64,000 nucleotides of DNA from Pinus tabuliformis (GCA_031772625.1 CM062811.1:651374871-651438870); one strand, 5' to 3'; positions 11,930-24,512 are shown, numbered from the stretch's first letter. A program made the numbers and translations. The notes: generated by a model from the letters alone, not told the origin.

Positions 11930-12260
11930 AAGATTTGTGCAATTTCACTGGAACGCTGGGAGATTGACTGCCAAAACTGTGTAGAACACAGTCCGGGCCG
12001 TCAGTGAGCTGACTGACTGCTGAAACTGCACAGAGCACAGTCCAGTTTTTCCTTCTGAGGACTGAAATTGTGCAATGCGCAGTTTCAGTCTGCTTGACTG
12101 TAACCCGGTAAAATTGCATCTGCGCAATTCTAGGGGCCAACAAGGCACGCCTCTCAGAATTGTGAAGAGAAATCCTAGAAGGCCAATATGAGGCAAGATC
12201 TACACAATTCCTGGGCAGGGGGCAGAGCCTTCACTCTCATAAATGTGCAATGCAAGCCGG
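11930..12260. repeat. Degenerate ~50-bp TGCGCA-type repeat, block 1a
   Basis: About eight recurrences, some 40-50 bp apart, of a motif near CTGCGCAATTYYWGGG: GTGCAATTTCACTGG (about 11936), CTGCACAGAGCACAG (about 12029), GTGCAATGCGCAGTTTCAG (about 12071), CTGCGCAATTCTAGGGG (about 12120), ACACAATTCCTGGGCAGG (about 12203). The same family recurs at 12940-13230 and 27650-28540. Confidence 0.7.
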
Positions 12261-12939
12261 GCAAGGCAAGGTCTGGGCCAAGGCAGCCAAGACCCGCCGA
12301 CGCGCAACTGAAGAACAGTAAAGGCTAAATGCATGTGCAAAGCTGAGTGCAAACATGAGTGAGTAAACATGCATGTAATCAGTGAGTGAAAGATTCAATA
12401 AACGAGAAAACAAGTAAGTGTGTGAAGTGAGTCGCCACAACGGCGACTGTCAATGCAAAAAGAAAGTCATGCATGCAACAACAAGGAGATGAAATGGAAA
12501 ACTTGAAACAGTGCTTCTACAAGCTAACATGCATTAAACGACAGCAAGTTTTCAACAAGACCAAGCAAACAACACTCACACAACAACAACAACAACAACA
12601 AAAGCGACAGAAAAGAAACAAAAGACATGAAAAGTGGACTTACCCGAAAAAATTTGAGTTGAGTGTGTCAAATGCTTCTAGATACGATGGGGGATGCCAG
12701 AGTTCCAAGATCGAAGTGAAGAATGAACTCTGAAGCATCGAATAAATAGTTTTGATAAGATTGAGGCTTATGATGCGCATGCCACAGATCTAGGAAAAAG
12801 CGACACTTGGCAGGAGGTTTCTAAAACGCCTTTTGCATGTAACCCCAACTGCTAAAAATGGATCCCTAAAATCCAAGACTTATTTTCCTTCTTTTTTTTT
12901 TCTTTTTTGGGAAAAATCAGCCCATGCATGCAAAGCAAG
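12261..12939. other. Spacer between the two TGCGCA-type blocks
   Basis: No gene is seen. It holds a run of CAA units (about 12580-12600), several GCATGCATG-like words, and a T-rich tract near 12885-12910. Sequence style (short GAGTGAGTAAACATG-like words) resembles 28575-28900, which flanks the other TGCGCA block. Confidence 0.5.
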
Positions 12940-13230
12940 ATTTCTCAGTCCTGGAGAGAACCAGTCAACTTTGGAGCATAAGCAACGGACTGCAAGCCTC
13001 TAGATGACTTCTGCGCAGTTTCTAGGTGGAGTGGCTCTGGATGCCCCTCAGGCTCTACATGATTTCTAGATTGAAGTCAAGGTTGTCAGCCAGATTTGCG
13101 CAAATTTTGAGAGCAAGCCCATCGATGGGCTGCTCTGCGCAATTTTCAGAGGTAAGGTTGCCTGCTTGCTCTATGCATTTCTGGAGAGCAGTAGGTTGCG
13201 TTAATTCTCTACACGATTCTAGAGGGTAAG
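12940..13230. repeat. Degenerate ~50-bp TGCGCA-type repeat, block 1b
   Basis: About six recurrences: CTGCGCAGTTTCTAGGTGG (about 13011), TTTGCGCAAATTTTGAGAG (about 13096), CTCTGCGCAATTTTCAGAGG (about 13133), TATGCATTTCTGGAGAG (about 13172), CTACACGATTCTAGAGG (about 13209). Spacing is about 40-45 bp. It ends shortly before the Gypsy relic. Confidence 0.7.
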
Positions 13231-13374
13231 ATTGGTTTCCCTCTATTTTTTTGCAATTCTTCAAGTGAGAACAATAGCCAATTAATGACCAAGTCACAGA
13301 CACACGCTGATAAGCCACAGAAACTCAACTAAAGCATAACTACTTGTCAGTGCAAGACATGTTGCTGAGGATGG

Positions 13375-13917
13375 TTGGTAGGGAGGCTCCAAAATGAAGC
13401 TAAGGAAAAATTTTGGAGGGTGGTAGTAGCCACTACAACAACTGCTAAACACCCTAGACTAAGAACATATAGAAATGTAGGCTTAGATTTTTTGCAATGC
13501 TTTTCTGAATATGATTTGTCTGTTATTCCTAGAGGCCAAAATATTTTAGCTGAAGCCTTGGTTGTTTCAACCAGCACTTGAAAAATGCCTTTTCATCCCA
13601 ATAGGAAGTATGTGGTAGAAGTAAGACACATGCTAGTTGTCCTTGATAATGTAAAATATTGGAAGGCTTTTGGTAATGATAAACAAATAGAAAACTTCTT
13701 ACAAATGAAAGATGAATTTGAGACTGTAAATATTGATATAGAAAATGATATAGACGAAAATGAAAAAGAAATAGTGGTTAATGAAATAGATGATAATCAA
13801 GAAGAACTTGAGGTTCTGCAATTAAAGGACAATGTGTTACCAAGAGGATTGGTACCATTGGAAGAGATTCTTGACTTTGACGATATAGCCAAGAAGACGA
13901 AAATAGAACCAATATGA
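13375..13917 (+). pseudogene. Gypsy RNase H-like tract and linker upstream of RT
   Basis: Two adjacent open stretches. The first includes TYRNVGLDFLQCFSEYDLSV followed by IPRGQNILAEALVVS, the pattern of the end of an RNase H fold (RVT_3 type) in plant elements. The second begins MPFHPNRKYVVEVRHMLVV, has YWKAFGNDKQIENFL, a very acidic middle, and VLPRGLVPLEEILDFDD. It is placed before RT, not after it. In Tat-lineage elements an extra RNase H is known, and this may be that domain; the assignment is inference. Part of a broken element. Confidence 0.6.
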
Positions 13918-14269
13918 GCTGAGGTAGATCAATGTAACATAGGAACTGCAGAGAACCCCAAATTTGTCAAACTGTCTAAATCCTTACCACCTAAAGAAAA
14001 ACAAAAATATATTGATATTTTTAAAGAATTCTCTGATGTGTTTGCCTGCAGCAATGAAGACTTGAAATATTATGATACAAGTATCATTCAGCACACCATT
14101 CCCATCAGGGAAGATCAAAATCCTTTTAAATAGAAATTGAGGAGAATAAATCCAGTTTTACTTCCTTTGATAGAAAATGAAGTCAAGAAACTTTTTGATG
14201 CAAATATCATTATACCCCTTAGATTTTCGAAATGCGTCTCAAATCTAGTACCTACTAGGAAGAAAACAT

Positions 14270-15260
14270 GTGAAATTAGGTTGTGTATATTTTAGAAATC
14301 TTAACAATGTTTCTCTGAAAGATAATTATCCCCTTCCTAAAATGGATCACATCCTACAAAAGGTAGTTGGCTCCAACAGAATCTCACTGCTGGATGGTTT
14401 CTCAGGATACAATCAGGTTCTGATTCATCCTGAAGATCAACACAATACAACAATTACAACACCATGGGGAACTTTTATGTATGTAAAAATGTCTTTTTGC
14501 TTGATGAATGTTGGGGCCACTTTCCAAAGAGCAATGGAGATAGCCTTTGCTGATGAAATTGACAAGTTCATTGTGATTTACCTAGATGATATAATTGTGT
14601 TTCAACAGATGAAGAACACTTGCACCATTTAAGAAGAGTTTTTGAAAAGTGCAGAAAATATGTTATCTCCTTAAACCCTAAGAAAATTCTTTTTGGTTTA
14701 GAGGAGGGAAAACTTCTAGGTCATATCATTTCTAAAGAAGGTATTAGAATTGATCCTAACAGAGTCGAAACCATACTAAAAATTGACCCTCCCAGAAACA
14801 ATAAAGAAGTTCAATCCTTTATTGGTAGGATAAATTTTCTCAGAAGATGTATTTCTAACTTGGCTGAAATCTTAAGATCCATTACAAATATGTTAAATAA
14901 AGACATGGAAATAAAATGGAATACAGAAACCAAGAAATCCTTTAATGAAGTAAAGATAGCTTTAACTATTGCTCATGTTTTGATAAGCCCTGACTTTACA
15001 AAGGACTTCATTATTTTTCTTTTCCATTTGAGCATACTATTGCAACTATTTTATTGCAGAAAAACAATGAAGGCCATGAACATCCCATAGCTTTTTTCAG
15101 CAGAGCTCTGAGTGATGCATCTGTAAAGTAAAACATTATGGAAAAACAATCATTTTCTTTGGTAAAGGCATTAAAGGATTTTATAGTATACATCCTACAT
15201 TCTCATATCATTGCATTTTTACCAAGTGTTGTGGTAAAAGATATTCTCACACAGACTGAC
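14270..15260 (+). pseudogene. Gypsy reverse transcriptase and RNase H fragments
   Basis: The first stretch reads FRNLNNVSLKDNYPLPKMD, then LLDGFSGYNQVLIHPED, TTPWGTFMYVKMSFCLMN and the catalytic IVIYLDDIIVF box: fingers and palm of a Gypsy RT. The next (from 14620) has KCRKYVISLNPKKILFGLEE, LLGHIISKEGIRIDPNRVET and FIGRINFLRRCISNLAEI, the thumb and connection, and then a degenerate RNase H region. Part of a broken element. Confidence 0.9.
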
Positions 15261-15290
15261 CTAGATCGCTGAAGAGGGAAATGGATTTTT

Positions 15291-16527
15291 GTGATCCTAG
15301 AGTATGACATTGAGATTAAACCAACCAAGATCATCAAAGGTCAGGGATTGGAAAAGATAATGGTTGAGTCCAATTTTCATGCATTGGATATCAATTATAT
15401 TATTTCACTAGATGAACATGAAGAGATGGCGACTCCACAGGTGTCTGAGACCTTTGCTACTTCACCATGGCATGTCGGCATTATCTTTGTACTACAAAAA
15501 TTACAAGCTCCTCCTGGTTTAACCAAAACAAAAGCTAGGTTTCTTAAAATTAAAGCTATGAAATTCTATATTTTAGATCAAAATTGATATTGGAAATATG
15601 GTGGAGGTATTTTACTAAACTGTTTACTGAAAGATGAAGCAAACAGGGTCATGGAAGAGTTTCATCAAGGACATTGTGGAGGCCATTTGTATTAGAAAAC
15701 CACAACCAACAAAATCCTAAGGTCTGGCTTTACTGACCTACCTTGTTTGTAGACGAGCATAAGAAATTCAAACCTTTGAAGGCAAGAGAAAACTTTTGCC
15801 TATACCATTGAAACCCATTTTAGTTGAAACTGCTTTTTAGAAGTGGGGCCTAGATTTCATTGGTGAAATCCATCCCAGCTCCTCAGGCCAACATAGATGG
15901 ATCTTAACAGCCATTGATTACTTTACCAAGTGTATTTAGTCTATCCCAACCAGGCAAGCCACAGATACTATCATTATCCAATTTTTAGAAGGTAACATTC
16001 TGTCTAGGTTTGGATGCCCCCATAATATTATCACTAACAATGTTGTTTCCTTTAAGTCAAAGAAAATGGTTGATTTTTGTAACAAATACCACATAATATT
16101 AGGACATTCAACTTCCTATTACCCACAAGGAAATGGGTTAGTTGAGTCCTCCAACAAGAGTTTAGTCAACATCATCAAAAATCTACTGCAGGAGAATAAA
16201 AATTTATGGCATAAAAAGTTGATTAATTCCCTGTGGGCTGACCGAATTAGCACCAAAAATTCTATTCGAATGTCTCCATTCCAGTTAATATATGGATTTG
16301 ATGTTGTGTTTCCAGTTTCTCTGGAAATTCCTGTTTTAAAATTGTTACAAGAATCACAAGTGGAAACTAATGAATTACATAGGAGGATTAACCAGACCAT
16401 ACAATTGCAACAATCTAGGGAAGAGGTGTATAAAAAAACTCAACTTGTTCAAGACAACATCAAAAACATCTATGACATGAGAACAAAAGCATATGATTTA
16501 CAATTAGGTGACCTAGAGTTAAAGTGA
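15291..16527 (+). pseudogene. Gypsy integrase fragments
   Basis: From about 15843 one frame reads WGLDFIGEIHPSSSGQHRW, with ILTAIDYFTKC, the first acidic catalytic site of the integrase core. GCPHNIITNN near 16010 corresponds to the second. From 16066 a 153-residue stretch has STSYYPQGNGLVESSNKSL (third catalytic residue region) and SPFQLIYGFDVVFPVSLEIP, typical of plant Gypsy integrase, then a long helical C-terminal part. Part of a broken element. Confidence 0.88.
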
Positions 16528-16960
16528 GAATCAAGGAATGAAGGCAAAGGCGAGCATGGTAAGTTCGACAGTTTGTGGAAAGGGCCATATAAAATGAAGC
16601 TTTCAGAGGCAATAATGCATTTTTCTTGAAGGACTTGATTGAAGAAGCACTTCCTGGTGGACCTGTCAATGGTAGACTTCTCAAATACTACTTTCCTCAA
16701 ATTTAAATCAGTTTCATTTAGAATCATTGTACATATCATTTTACTATTCTACTGCAAGAGTGACAGTGGCTCACATCATAAATTGAAGCCCGGAGAGAAG
16801 GCCCTAAGCTTCTGACGATTTGTTACCCATATTTATGATTGAAAACAGGTGGATCAGATTCAGTTGCAGAATAAAGAGAGTTTTCCCAATGGATCAAGGC
16901 TATTGATCTGCAGCGTTCTTGACACCTCACAAGGAGGGTTCCATCCCCATTGGAGCCATT

Positions 16961-19256
16961 GTTAGGGTCCTATATATCAAAGGATGACTTGATTGTAGCT
17001 GTAATTTTGTATATGAGATGTTGTAAATAATCTTCCATTCTGCAAATTTATTTCTAAAGAAAAAATAGAAAAGAAAAGAAATGGGGATATAAAAAATATA
17101 TACATGTGAAAAGAGTAAAAAAAAAAATATGAAAAAACAAGAAAAACAATGAAAATACCCCATAAAAAATATGGATGCAGGTGAGCAAGTCAAAGTGCCA
17201 CTCAAAAATGAAAAATTTCATTAGAAGTACCTTAGAAAAATTTCAATAAAGTGTGCATCTTGTTTAAATGCCACATTGAATTAGGAGAAGTATATTAGTT
17301 AGTTTAATCACATTGTTTAAACGTGATTAGACTAGATTAAATAAATTAGTTTAGGTTAGCGAATGAATCAACCACACAGTTTTATTGCTGTTGAATTAGA
17401 CTAGTAAAAATAAAATTAATTAACCACAGTGTTTAAACATGGTTGATTAAGGTTTAGTGTTAAAATCAATTGTTAAGTTAATTTAATCGCAATCTTAATT
17501 TATGATCGTTGACTTGCCATGTGGACTCCCCCCTCCCCACCATTCGCTCATATGCCATCCTTTCCCCTCCACTGCCTGTCCGCCACCTCATGCCTACAGA
17601 CCCCACCCCCCTTCCGCCAAAGTAACCTCCTGCCATTACTTTTCCTCCAATACAATGTTGTTATCTGGCACTCCCGCCACCACATCAGCAAACCCATTTC
17701 CATACATTTCGGCCACTTGTTTTGGTTGATCAATCTCAGGAATCCCTGCAGGTATCTAGTCAAGCAGATTGATACAAATGGCAGGAGACAAATTGCATTC
17801 GTGGACGCTACAGGGTTATTTTTCAGGATCCAAAGTATGCCCAGGCATTCATCCCCAAAGCCACAACCATTCTTCTTCTTCTTCTCGTCATGGCTGACCA
17901 TTGATGTGTTATATGAGGACAGAAAATGGATTTGATGGTTAAAGAAATTTTTTACTGTATACTTCATTTAAAAACGTAGTATCTTCAATAGGTGATTTTT
18001 GGGCTCATTTTTTGGGCAACAAAGATGAATTTCTCAATTCCGAGACATGGGTTTTTTGCAGGATGGTCCCAATTTAGTCAAGCGATGAATATTTTGCAGA
18101 AATTGTGATCAAATAGAGATATTTTTCTAGTTTTCTGTAAGGCATATGTTCAATGCCATTTTTTGCAAAACTATATGCCATGTTTGCTCTGTGTAATCAC
18201 CTTTCCAAGAAAGTTATCATTTTACTCATCAAGCAAGTCATTTGGCTAACCAAGCTAGGAGAAAACTTGATTTTCCCAAGGTCACTTTAGAGGTGCATCA
18301 ATTCTCTCGAGGCAATTGTATTTTTGACATTTCTCTAAAACCATGACACCTGTGTAAAAAGTGAAGGAGGTTTTTCTTCCTTGGCCTATTTTGGACAAAA
18401 ACCTCTCTCAGTTTTCAAAAATTCATCTTCTCTTGCTCAGAAACATCATTGGAGTGAATTATTGAGCCTTCCTCTGGCCTGCAAGTATTATTGAAGCACT
18501 TTGAGAACAACAATTTGCAAACCTTAGACCTAATGACCAAGTTGACTCTTTGCTTATCAAGTGATAAAAACAAGACTGTAAATGATTTCAAGACTGTCTT
18601 AATGAACTTTAATAAACAGAGCTGAGCCAGCAGGACATGGCATGAGGGATAAATGAGTGACCAGGTCCTTCCGTCAGAATATGGCATGCTCCTAAATGGA
18701 ATGCAGGTGATCGAGCAGAATGGGACACCTAAAAATGAAATGCAAAAAGAGTTTTGATCTCTGAGGAGGACTGAAAAGACCGACTCTAATAGACTCTAAC
18801 TTCCCTGCACATACAGTTGCAGGGGTCGGCGCACTTAGCTGCGAACTTCTACCCTAGGCCTCTATGCACTCAGCTGTAGAGCCTCTTCCTATGCTAAGAT
18901 TCTTTGCTCTTAGCTCTCACAGACCCATTACATCAATGACTCATCCATGATCTACTAAAATGAACTACTAAGAGACTCTTCTATAACTTCTTTTTATACA
19001 ATCCCATGGTCCGTGGACAATGGGTAGATCTCTAAAGCTGACATGACTTATAGAAAAGAAGGGCAGAAACCCTTACTGACTCTTTACGCCTTCATGCTCA
19101 GCGACCACAAAATGCAGAGATGTTACATTCTTCATGCAAAATTTGGCCTTTCTTCCCCAAAATATGGGCTTTTGACCCCAAAATTGGCTCTAGGGGAATC
19201 CGTTCCCAACAACTTACTTCATCAATGAAGTTGACCTAAATAAATGATGTTGATAA
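16961..19256. other. Unassigned stretch after the Gypsy relic
   Basis: No gene recognised. It begins with a TATA-like TCCTATATATC and A-rich DNA, possibly Gypsy LTR remains. 17285-17480 has two related words with a GTTTAAAC core flanked by pairing arms (AATCAC...GTGATT near 17307 and AACCAC...GGTTGA near 17424). 17510-17640 is C-rich, 17870-17890 has a TTC run. Open frames here lack protein character. Confidence 0.4.
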
Positions 19257-20770
19257 ATGTCAATTCAAGGAACACGACCAGGTCTCTGCAAAAGAGGAAA
19301 GGTAAAATCAAAGGAGGTACTTATAATTTTCTATGACCTATATAATTTTATAGGTCATGATAATGATCATAGAAACAATCTGCATAAATTAAAGACATTA
19401 AAGATAAAAACCATGTCAATTGTTATGGTTTTGCAACATGCTTATAGAATTTTGAAAATGACAAGTCTTAATGACTCTGATCAATCTAGGGTTTTTATAA
19501 AATATGTTATTTCTAACAAGACCTTGAATACCTTAAAAATATAGGGTTTTTCATCTAACTATTTTGTGTGGTTGTACAACTTATAGTTTGTAAGTGGCAG
19601 GTCTTGGTATCTAGGGTTTGTAAACCCTAGAAAGTATGGAATGAAAGAATAAACCCTAGAAATATAAACCCTAACTAATTTCCGCTTTGAAAGGAAAACA
19701 AACCTAGATATTGGCAGATATTATATCATGATGATGTGAAAAACAGGATTTGATAAAAAGGGGTCCAAGAGTAAGATGGAGTAAACCTTTCTCCAGAGAT
19801 AAGTATTTGACACCTTGGATTATTATTAATGTTATTGTCTTTATATTTTGTCTCCTTTTTCTTTTATAAGTCTTCTAGTCAAAGTTACATGTCAAGGCTA
19901 AGTTCTATGTAAGGCTTGAATAAGTAGATGAAATACTTGAAGGAATGTGGCTTAGCATGAAGACTATGAAGGAAGGAGTAGTTTGATGTATGTATCGAGA
20001 AGGCTATCGGATGGGAAGCAACAAGAAGGAAAGATAGAGCTATAAGGGTCCTAATGGTTACGATATTGAAGCCTCCTGATTAGTTCGAATTGATGATTGA
20101 AATCTAAAGAGCATAAAGTTGAAATATGTTGTAATATGAGATATATTGTGCGGAAGGGGCCTTGCATCTACAACTATATATCCATGGAAGAACAAGTAGA
20201 TGATGTATGCGACCAGCTAAGGATGGTGATGATGTCTCCTTGATTGAGAGGGAGAAATAAATCTCCTCCATTTTTTTAGGAGTAAGGATCTCCTCCCTAG
20301 TTGAAAGAGAGTGATGATGGACACCATATTCTTCATATGTGTCATGCACTAGGCCATGATTAATTGCCACATGTCTAGTTTATCGCATTGGGAGGGAGAA
20401 TGGAATATTGGATAAGAATCTAGTAATCATTACTCCTGGGGGATTGGGAATCCAGGATAGGAAGCAGTCCCATGGAATAAAACTCTTTGAGGATCTGATA
20501 ACGTATCCAAGGTAAGATTGGTCGATGAGGAACGATATTTTTTAAGGATTGGGAATCGAAGATAAAAATAGTTTTGGAAGGAAATACCTTGTGAACATTC
20601 GAATGGGGCATGTGTTTTGAGAGGCTATGATGGTGTCCATGTGTATGCCTCCCAACATTGTGCTCCCAACATGGCTTATCAATATAACTCTTCTTATGAT
20701 AATATTTTAATTTGAGAAGTATCCTTGTACCGATTATGTAATAATGAATACCTCCCTAGTTAAGAGGGAG
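19257..20770 (+). other. Unassigned stretch preceding a Copia-like LTR; polypurine tract at its end
   Basis: No protein motif is seen. The last bases, CCTCCCTAGTTAAGAGGGAG (20751-20770), end in a purine run directly before the LTR start TGCTGGAAAA, so 20761-20770 is a good polypurine tract. The preceding 700 bp probably include the 3' untranslated part of a lost Copia element. Several CCCTAGAAA / TCTAGGGTTT words near 19490-19670 are AT-rich coincidences, not a telomere array. Confidence 0.5.
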
Positions 20771-21757
20771 TGCTGGAAAATGTAACTAGGTTTGGTATTC
20801 ATAATGATCCATGTACTTAGGTCATTGTATATTTTATGTACAAGCAAAGAGAAGAAAAAAATTACTATTATTAATTTTTATTAGTTAAGAATGTTCATCA
20901 TGCTTATAGGATTTGTTGAATCAAAATCCTCATTTGACTTCTTGTAAATAAAAATAGAAAATATGTAATGTTGGGTCAAAAATTCCTATATATGTCAAGT
21001 CGGCCCTACCCAAAAAGGAATGCCTATTCAAACCCCTTTGGACAATATAAATATAGGGTGATATGATCTCATTTGGACACACAATTTTCTTGATTCGTTC
21101 TGAAATTTCGTAGAAGAAGGAGGGTTCAAGTCTGAAATTGAAGAAGGGTTTTTGGAAGTTCTGCCTTATCATATCTCTTGTTTAATATTTGTTGTTGGTC
21201 TCCTGCTATTCATGATTTTTTTTGTGTAGAAGGAGTGTTTGACTTGGAATCTAGAAGGTTGAAGTCTTGGATATCTTACTTTGATCTAATTCTATAAGAA
21301 AATATTTTTTCTCGATTTTCCCCTTAGAGGGGTTTTGGCCTGGCTTGGAGCCTATATCTTGTGTTCATTATTTTTCTTGTGATCTTCATGTTTACGTTTT
21401 GGTAATTGTTTGATGGAATAACATAATAAAGATCAATAAAAGGCCAACACACTTCATAAAAAAATATCAAGGAAAGAGAAATCTAATATAAATTGTAAGC
21501 CTCTTGATTTCTCAACAAGATGGGTGGTTGGGGGATGTTAGAAGAAAACATCTCTCTTATAGAAAAACTCATAAATCCATTAATTTGCCTTAGAGCGATC
21601 GATCTCTCTCTCCCATGCATGGCCTAGAGGGTCTTCAATTAATATGCATTAATTGTATTCTCACATGTTTCCTTTTTCCTTATTATATATTTACCTTCCC
21701 ATAAATATTTATTTTCCTTATGTCTGCTTCCATAGTTTTTTTCCATTTTTTCCAACA
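20771..21757 (+). mobile_element. Copia-like 3' LTR (987 bp) with polypurine tract
   Basis: The unit starts TGCTGGAAAATG and ends TTTTTTCCAACA, so its ends are inverted repeats of the TG...CA type, and a purine run (AAGAGGGAG) abuts the start. That is the 3' end of an LTR element on the plus strand. No coding remains and no second LTR are seen to the left, so the rest was lost. Length equals that of the LTR at 8658-9644, but the sequences do not match. Confidence 0.75.
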
Positions 21758-21783
21758 GGTGTTAGTCTTTTGCAAGATATTCA

Positions 21784-21856
21784 AACAAACTCCTAGTACG
21801 ATACATGCTCCTAGTAAGTGAATAGGCTAAACAAACTCCTAGTACGATACATGCTC
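21784..21856 (+). repeat. Short direct repeat
   Basis: AACAAACTCCTAGTACGATA followed by CATGCTC occurs twice, about 45 bp apart, just outside the LTR end. Confidence 0.85.
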
Positions 21857-22300
21857 TTCCTATTATGTACCTAAGCACCAACAAGGTAAAATTTGCCTAT
21901 CATGAAAATAGTTATAGGCTTCAAATTATATCATATGAGTCAAATCATGCATAAACATACTTGCTAAAGCCATTATGTATTAATAGTTGAGTACATATCA
22001 AATTTGATTAGGCATAATAATGCCTAGACAATGGAAATGTTAATTATTTTAATTAAGTTCATTATTTAATTCCTATATTAAGTTCATTAGTTAATTCCTA
22101 AATTAAGAAATGAAAATATCATTGTGATGACATGAAAAAGGGTTTTGAGCTTTCTTCTATATCTGCATGCTTCTATTTTAAAAAAAATATTGGATTCTAT
22201 TTTTAATTTGATTGCATGAATGGTGCTTTTATTACTTTTTTTGCTTCAATTACAGTGATTATGCTTTTATTACTATTTCTTACATGGATTATGTTTTTAT
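21857..22300. other. AT-rich spacer
   Basis: No gene, RNA or element recognised. Confidence 0.6.
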
Positions 22301-22960
22301 TACTATTTCTGTCGGGATGACATGGATTGTGCTTTTATTGTGCTGAGCTGAGCTGAGAGGGATTGTGCTTTTGTTGTGAAAAAAGCTGGAGAATAATCCG
22401 AGCCGTCCGTTGCAGAGTGCGAGAGATAAAGGGTGCTGCTTATCAAATGGGTTATCTCAACGGTTAAAGTTCTTGATTGCTTTAATTCGATTTAATTTTT
22501 GGATTCATATTGGCATTGGATTGGCATTGTTGTGCTGCTCCTCCTCCTCGTCAAAGAGTTTCTGCATTGTGTGGTCTAGTCTCGTGCGTCTGTATGTTTG
22601 GAGCTCCATGTGTTGTGTGTGTGGTCTGGTCTCTGTTGTTATGTGTGTTTCTGTCATCTGTTTGGTGTGTCTATCTGTGTGGTGTGGTTGTATTCTCTGA
22701 GAGCTGGTGTGGTTGTATTCTCTGAGAGCTGGAGGCAGAGGCATGCTTGTGTTTTCATAGAGGCAGAGGCAGAGGCGTGCTTTTGTTTTCATCGAGGCAA
22801 AGGCAGGTAGCCTCTGCAGAGGGATCAAAATTAACTCGAGGGACAACTTTGCCCAGGGATCACAATTAACTCCAGGGACAACTTTGCAGAGGCATCCGAA
22901 CTCTGCTCAGGGATCACAATTAACTGAGGCATCTGATCACAGTTAAATGAGGCATTCTGG
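22300..22960 (+). repeat. Patchwork of short tandem duplications, G/T-rich strand
   Basis: Successive local duplications: GAGCTGAGCTGAG near 22345; GGTGTGGTTGTATTCTCTGA twice (about 22677 and 22704); GAGGCAGAGGC with ...GCTTTTGTTTTCAT twice (22733-22800); GGGATCACAATTAACT three to four times (22823-22925). The plus strand is poor in C over the first half. Open frames here are Val/Cys/Leu-rich artefacts of the GT-rich composition. Confidence 0.7.
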
Positions 22961-23190
22961 TAAATTTATTTTTAAACTCTTTGTATAGATCACTCTGATT
23001 ATGGGTTGTGGGTTGCAAATAAAATTAGGTGAACGAGAGAGGAATCGATTTGATTGCAAACTAAAATCTTTTAATGCATAGATTGATTGATGTGTTTTTC
23101 TGTTACTTGAATTTACATGTAGAATTTTGTGGAATGATTGTTTTTTGAGTTTCATTTATACGATTGCGTTTACAATGAATTTCTAATGTC

Positions 23191-23682
23191 CAAAATTTGA
23201 TATGCAATGTTTGTATCTTTGTGTGTTTACAATGTGTGGGATGGCCAAGACTTGATATCTAATATTTGTATCTTTGTGTGTTTACAATGCTTTTTGTGAT
23301 GTTCATTCATTTGATGTGTATATTTTTGTGTGTGATGACCCAAATTTGATATGCAATGTTTGTATCTATACGTGCTTACAATGTGTGGGATGACCAAGAC
23401 ATGATATCTAATGTTTGTATCTTTGTGTGTTTACAATGCTTTTTGTGATGTTCATTATTTGATGTGTATATTTTTGTGTGATAACCAAAATTTGATATTG
23501 AATGTTTGTATCTTTGTGTGCTTACAATGTGTGGGATGGACAAGACATGATATCTAATGTTTGTATCTTTGTGTGTTTACAATGCTTTTAGTAATGTTCA
23601 TTATTTGATGTGTATATTTTTGTGTGTGATGACCAAAATTTCATTATTTGATGTGTATATTTTTGTGTGTGATGACCAAAGT
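23191..23682 (+). repeat. Tandem repeat, ~147-150 bp unit, three copies and a part
   Basis: Copies begin CCAAAATTTGATATGCAATG near 23190, 23340, 23486 and 23632 (partial). Each unit holds TTTGTATCTTTGTGTGTTTA twice, so it is a dimer of two ~70-bp halves, and ends in GATGTGTATATTTTTGTGTG. The strand is strongly T/G-skewed. No coding. Confidence 0.9.
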
Positions 23683-23810
23683 GAGGGGGTAGCTCAAATG
23701 AACTTTAGTATATTTCTTAGGGAAATCACATAGAAGGTGGGGCTGGGGGAGTGATGAGTGAAATAGTAGTAAACCATAAATTAGGAGTGAGGGGGAGGGG
23801 CCAAACGAAC

Positions 23811-23880
23811 TTCCACCTTCACGTGGTTGGCCTCGTTAGTGGAAAATTTATATTGCAAAATTCTCGAAGCTTAGAGAAGT
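23811..23880 (+). repeat. Dispersed block CTTCCACCTTCACGTGGTTG, copy 1
   Basis: Begins CTTCCACCTTCACGTGGTTG and includes ATTCTCGAAGC; it recurs in the same orientation at 37821-37884. Both copies follow a T/G-skewed tandem repeat domain and precede very AT-rich DNA, suggesting that both loci belong to one repeat family. Confidence 0.8.
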
Positions 23881-24447
23881 TCCTTTGAAATATAAAGAAA
23901 CTATTATTTATATACTTTTATTTATCAAATTTTAAATAATAATAAATCCCCAATTTTAAATAATCAATATAATTTTCCGTTATATCTATAATTAACTTCA
24001 TCATTTATTTAAAAATATCTAAATTATTTATATTATCCTAATATATCAATATATAAAATAATTTTTAAAAGTATATTAAAATTAATCAAATTATAATATA
24101 ACAAATATTACAAATATATTTAATCTTTCCCCACACAAAAAAGCATATATATATGCATTTAATTAATTATTATTTAATAAAATTATAAAAAAATAAAATA
24201 CATATATTTAATAATAATTATTATGATTTTCAAGCCCAATAAAATATTTTTATAAATATTTATTTAATTAATATTATTATAAGTATTATTTCGTTGTTAC
24301 TAAAAATAATATTTAACTTCTTATTATTATTATTAAATAAAATTATAAAATATTATTATATTTATTATTATTAGATAAATTTAGAAAATATTATTCTAAA
24401 ATATTATTTAATTATTATCATTATAAATATATATTATTATTATTTCA

Positions 24448-24512
<65 letters not shown>

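Larger units (their letters stand above)
13375..16960 (+). mobile_element. Gypsy-type LTR retrotransposon relic (Metaviridae), plus strand
   Basis: Plus-strand order: an RNase H-like tract with a charged linker, reverse transcriptase, RNase H, integrase. RT before integrase defines Gypsy. The gag, protease and 5' LTR are not seen; the left end meets the TGCGCA repeat block. It is broken, with about ten or more interruptions over 3.2 kb, so it is old. A possible 3' LTR start (TGTTAGGGTCC near 16960) is not confirmed by a matching copy. Confidence 0.88.

Noticed and set aside
16960-19213. Complete Gypsy 3' LTR (TGTTAGGGTCC ... TTCCCAACA)
   Set aside because: The ends pair only loosely, no purine tract abuts the start and no second copy exists in the window.
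19480-19690. Interstitial telomere from CCCTAGAAA/TCTAGGGTTT words
   Set aside because: Words are scattered and are not TTTAGGG tandem units.
20771-21757. Same family as the LTR at 8658-9644 because both are 987 bp
   Set aside because: The starts diverge after a few bases (TGCTGGAAAATGTAACTAGG versus TGTTGAAAATAGCAACAAGA); equal length appears to be coincidence.
22410-22846. Cys/Val-rich ORFs on both strands
   Set aside because: They arise from GT-rich short tandem repeats and have no independent support.
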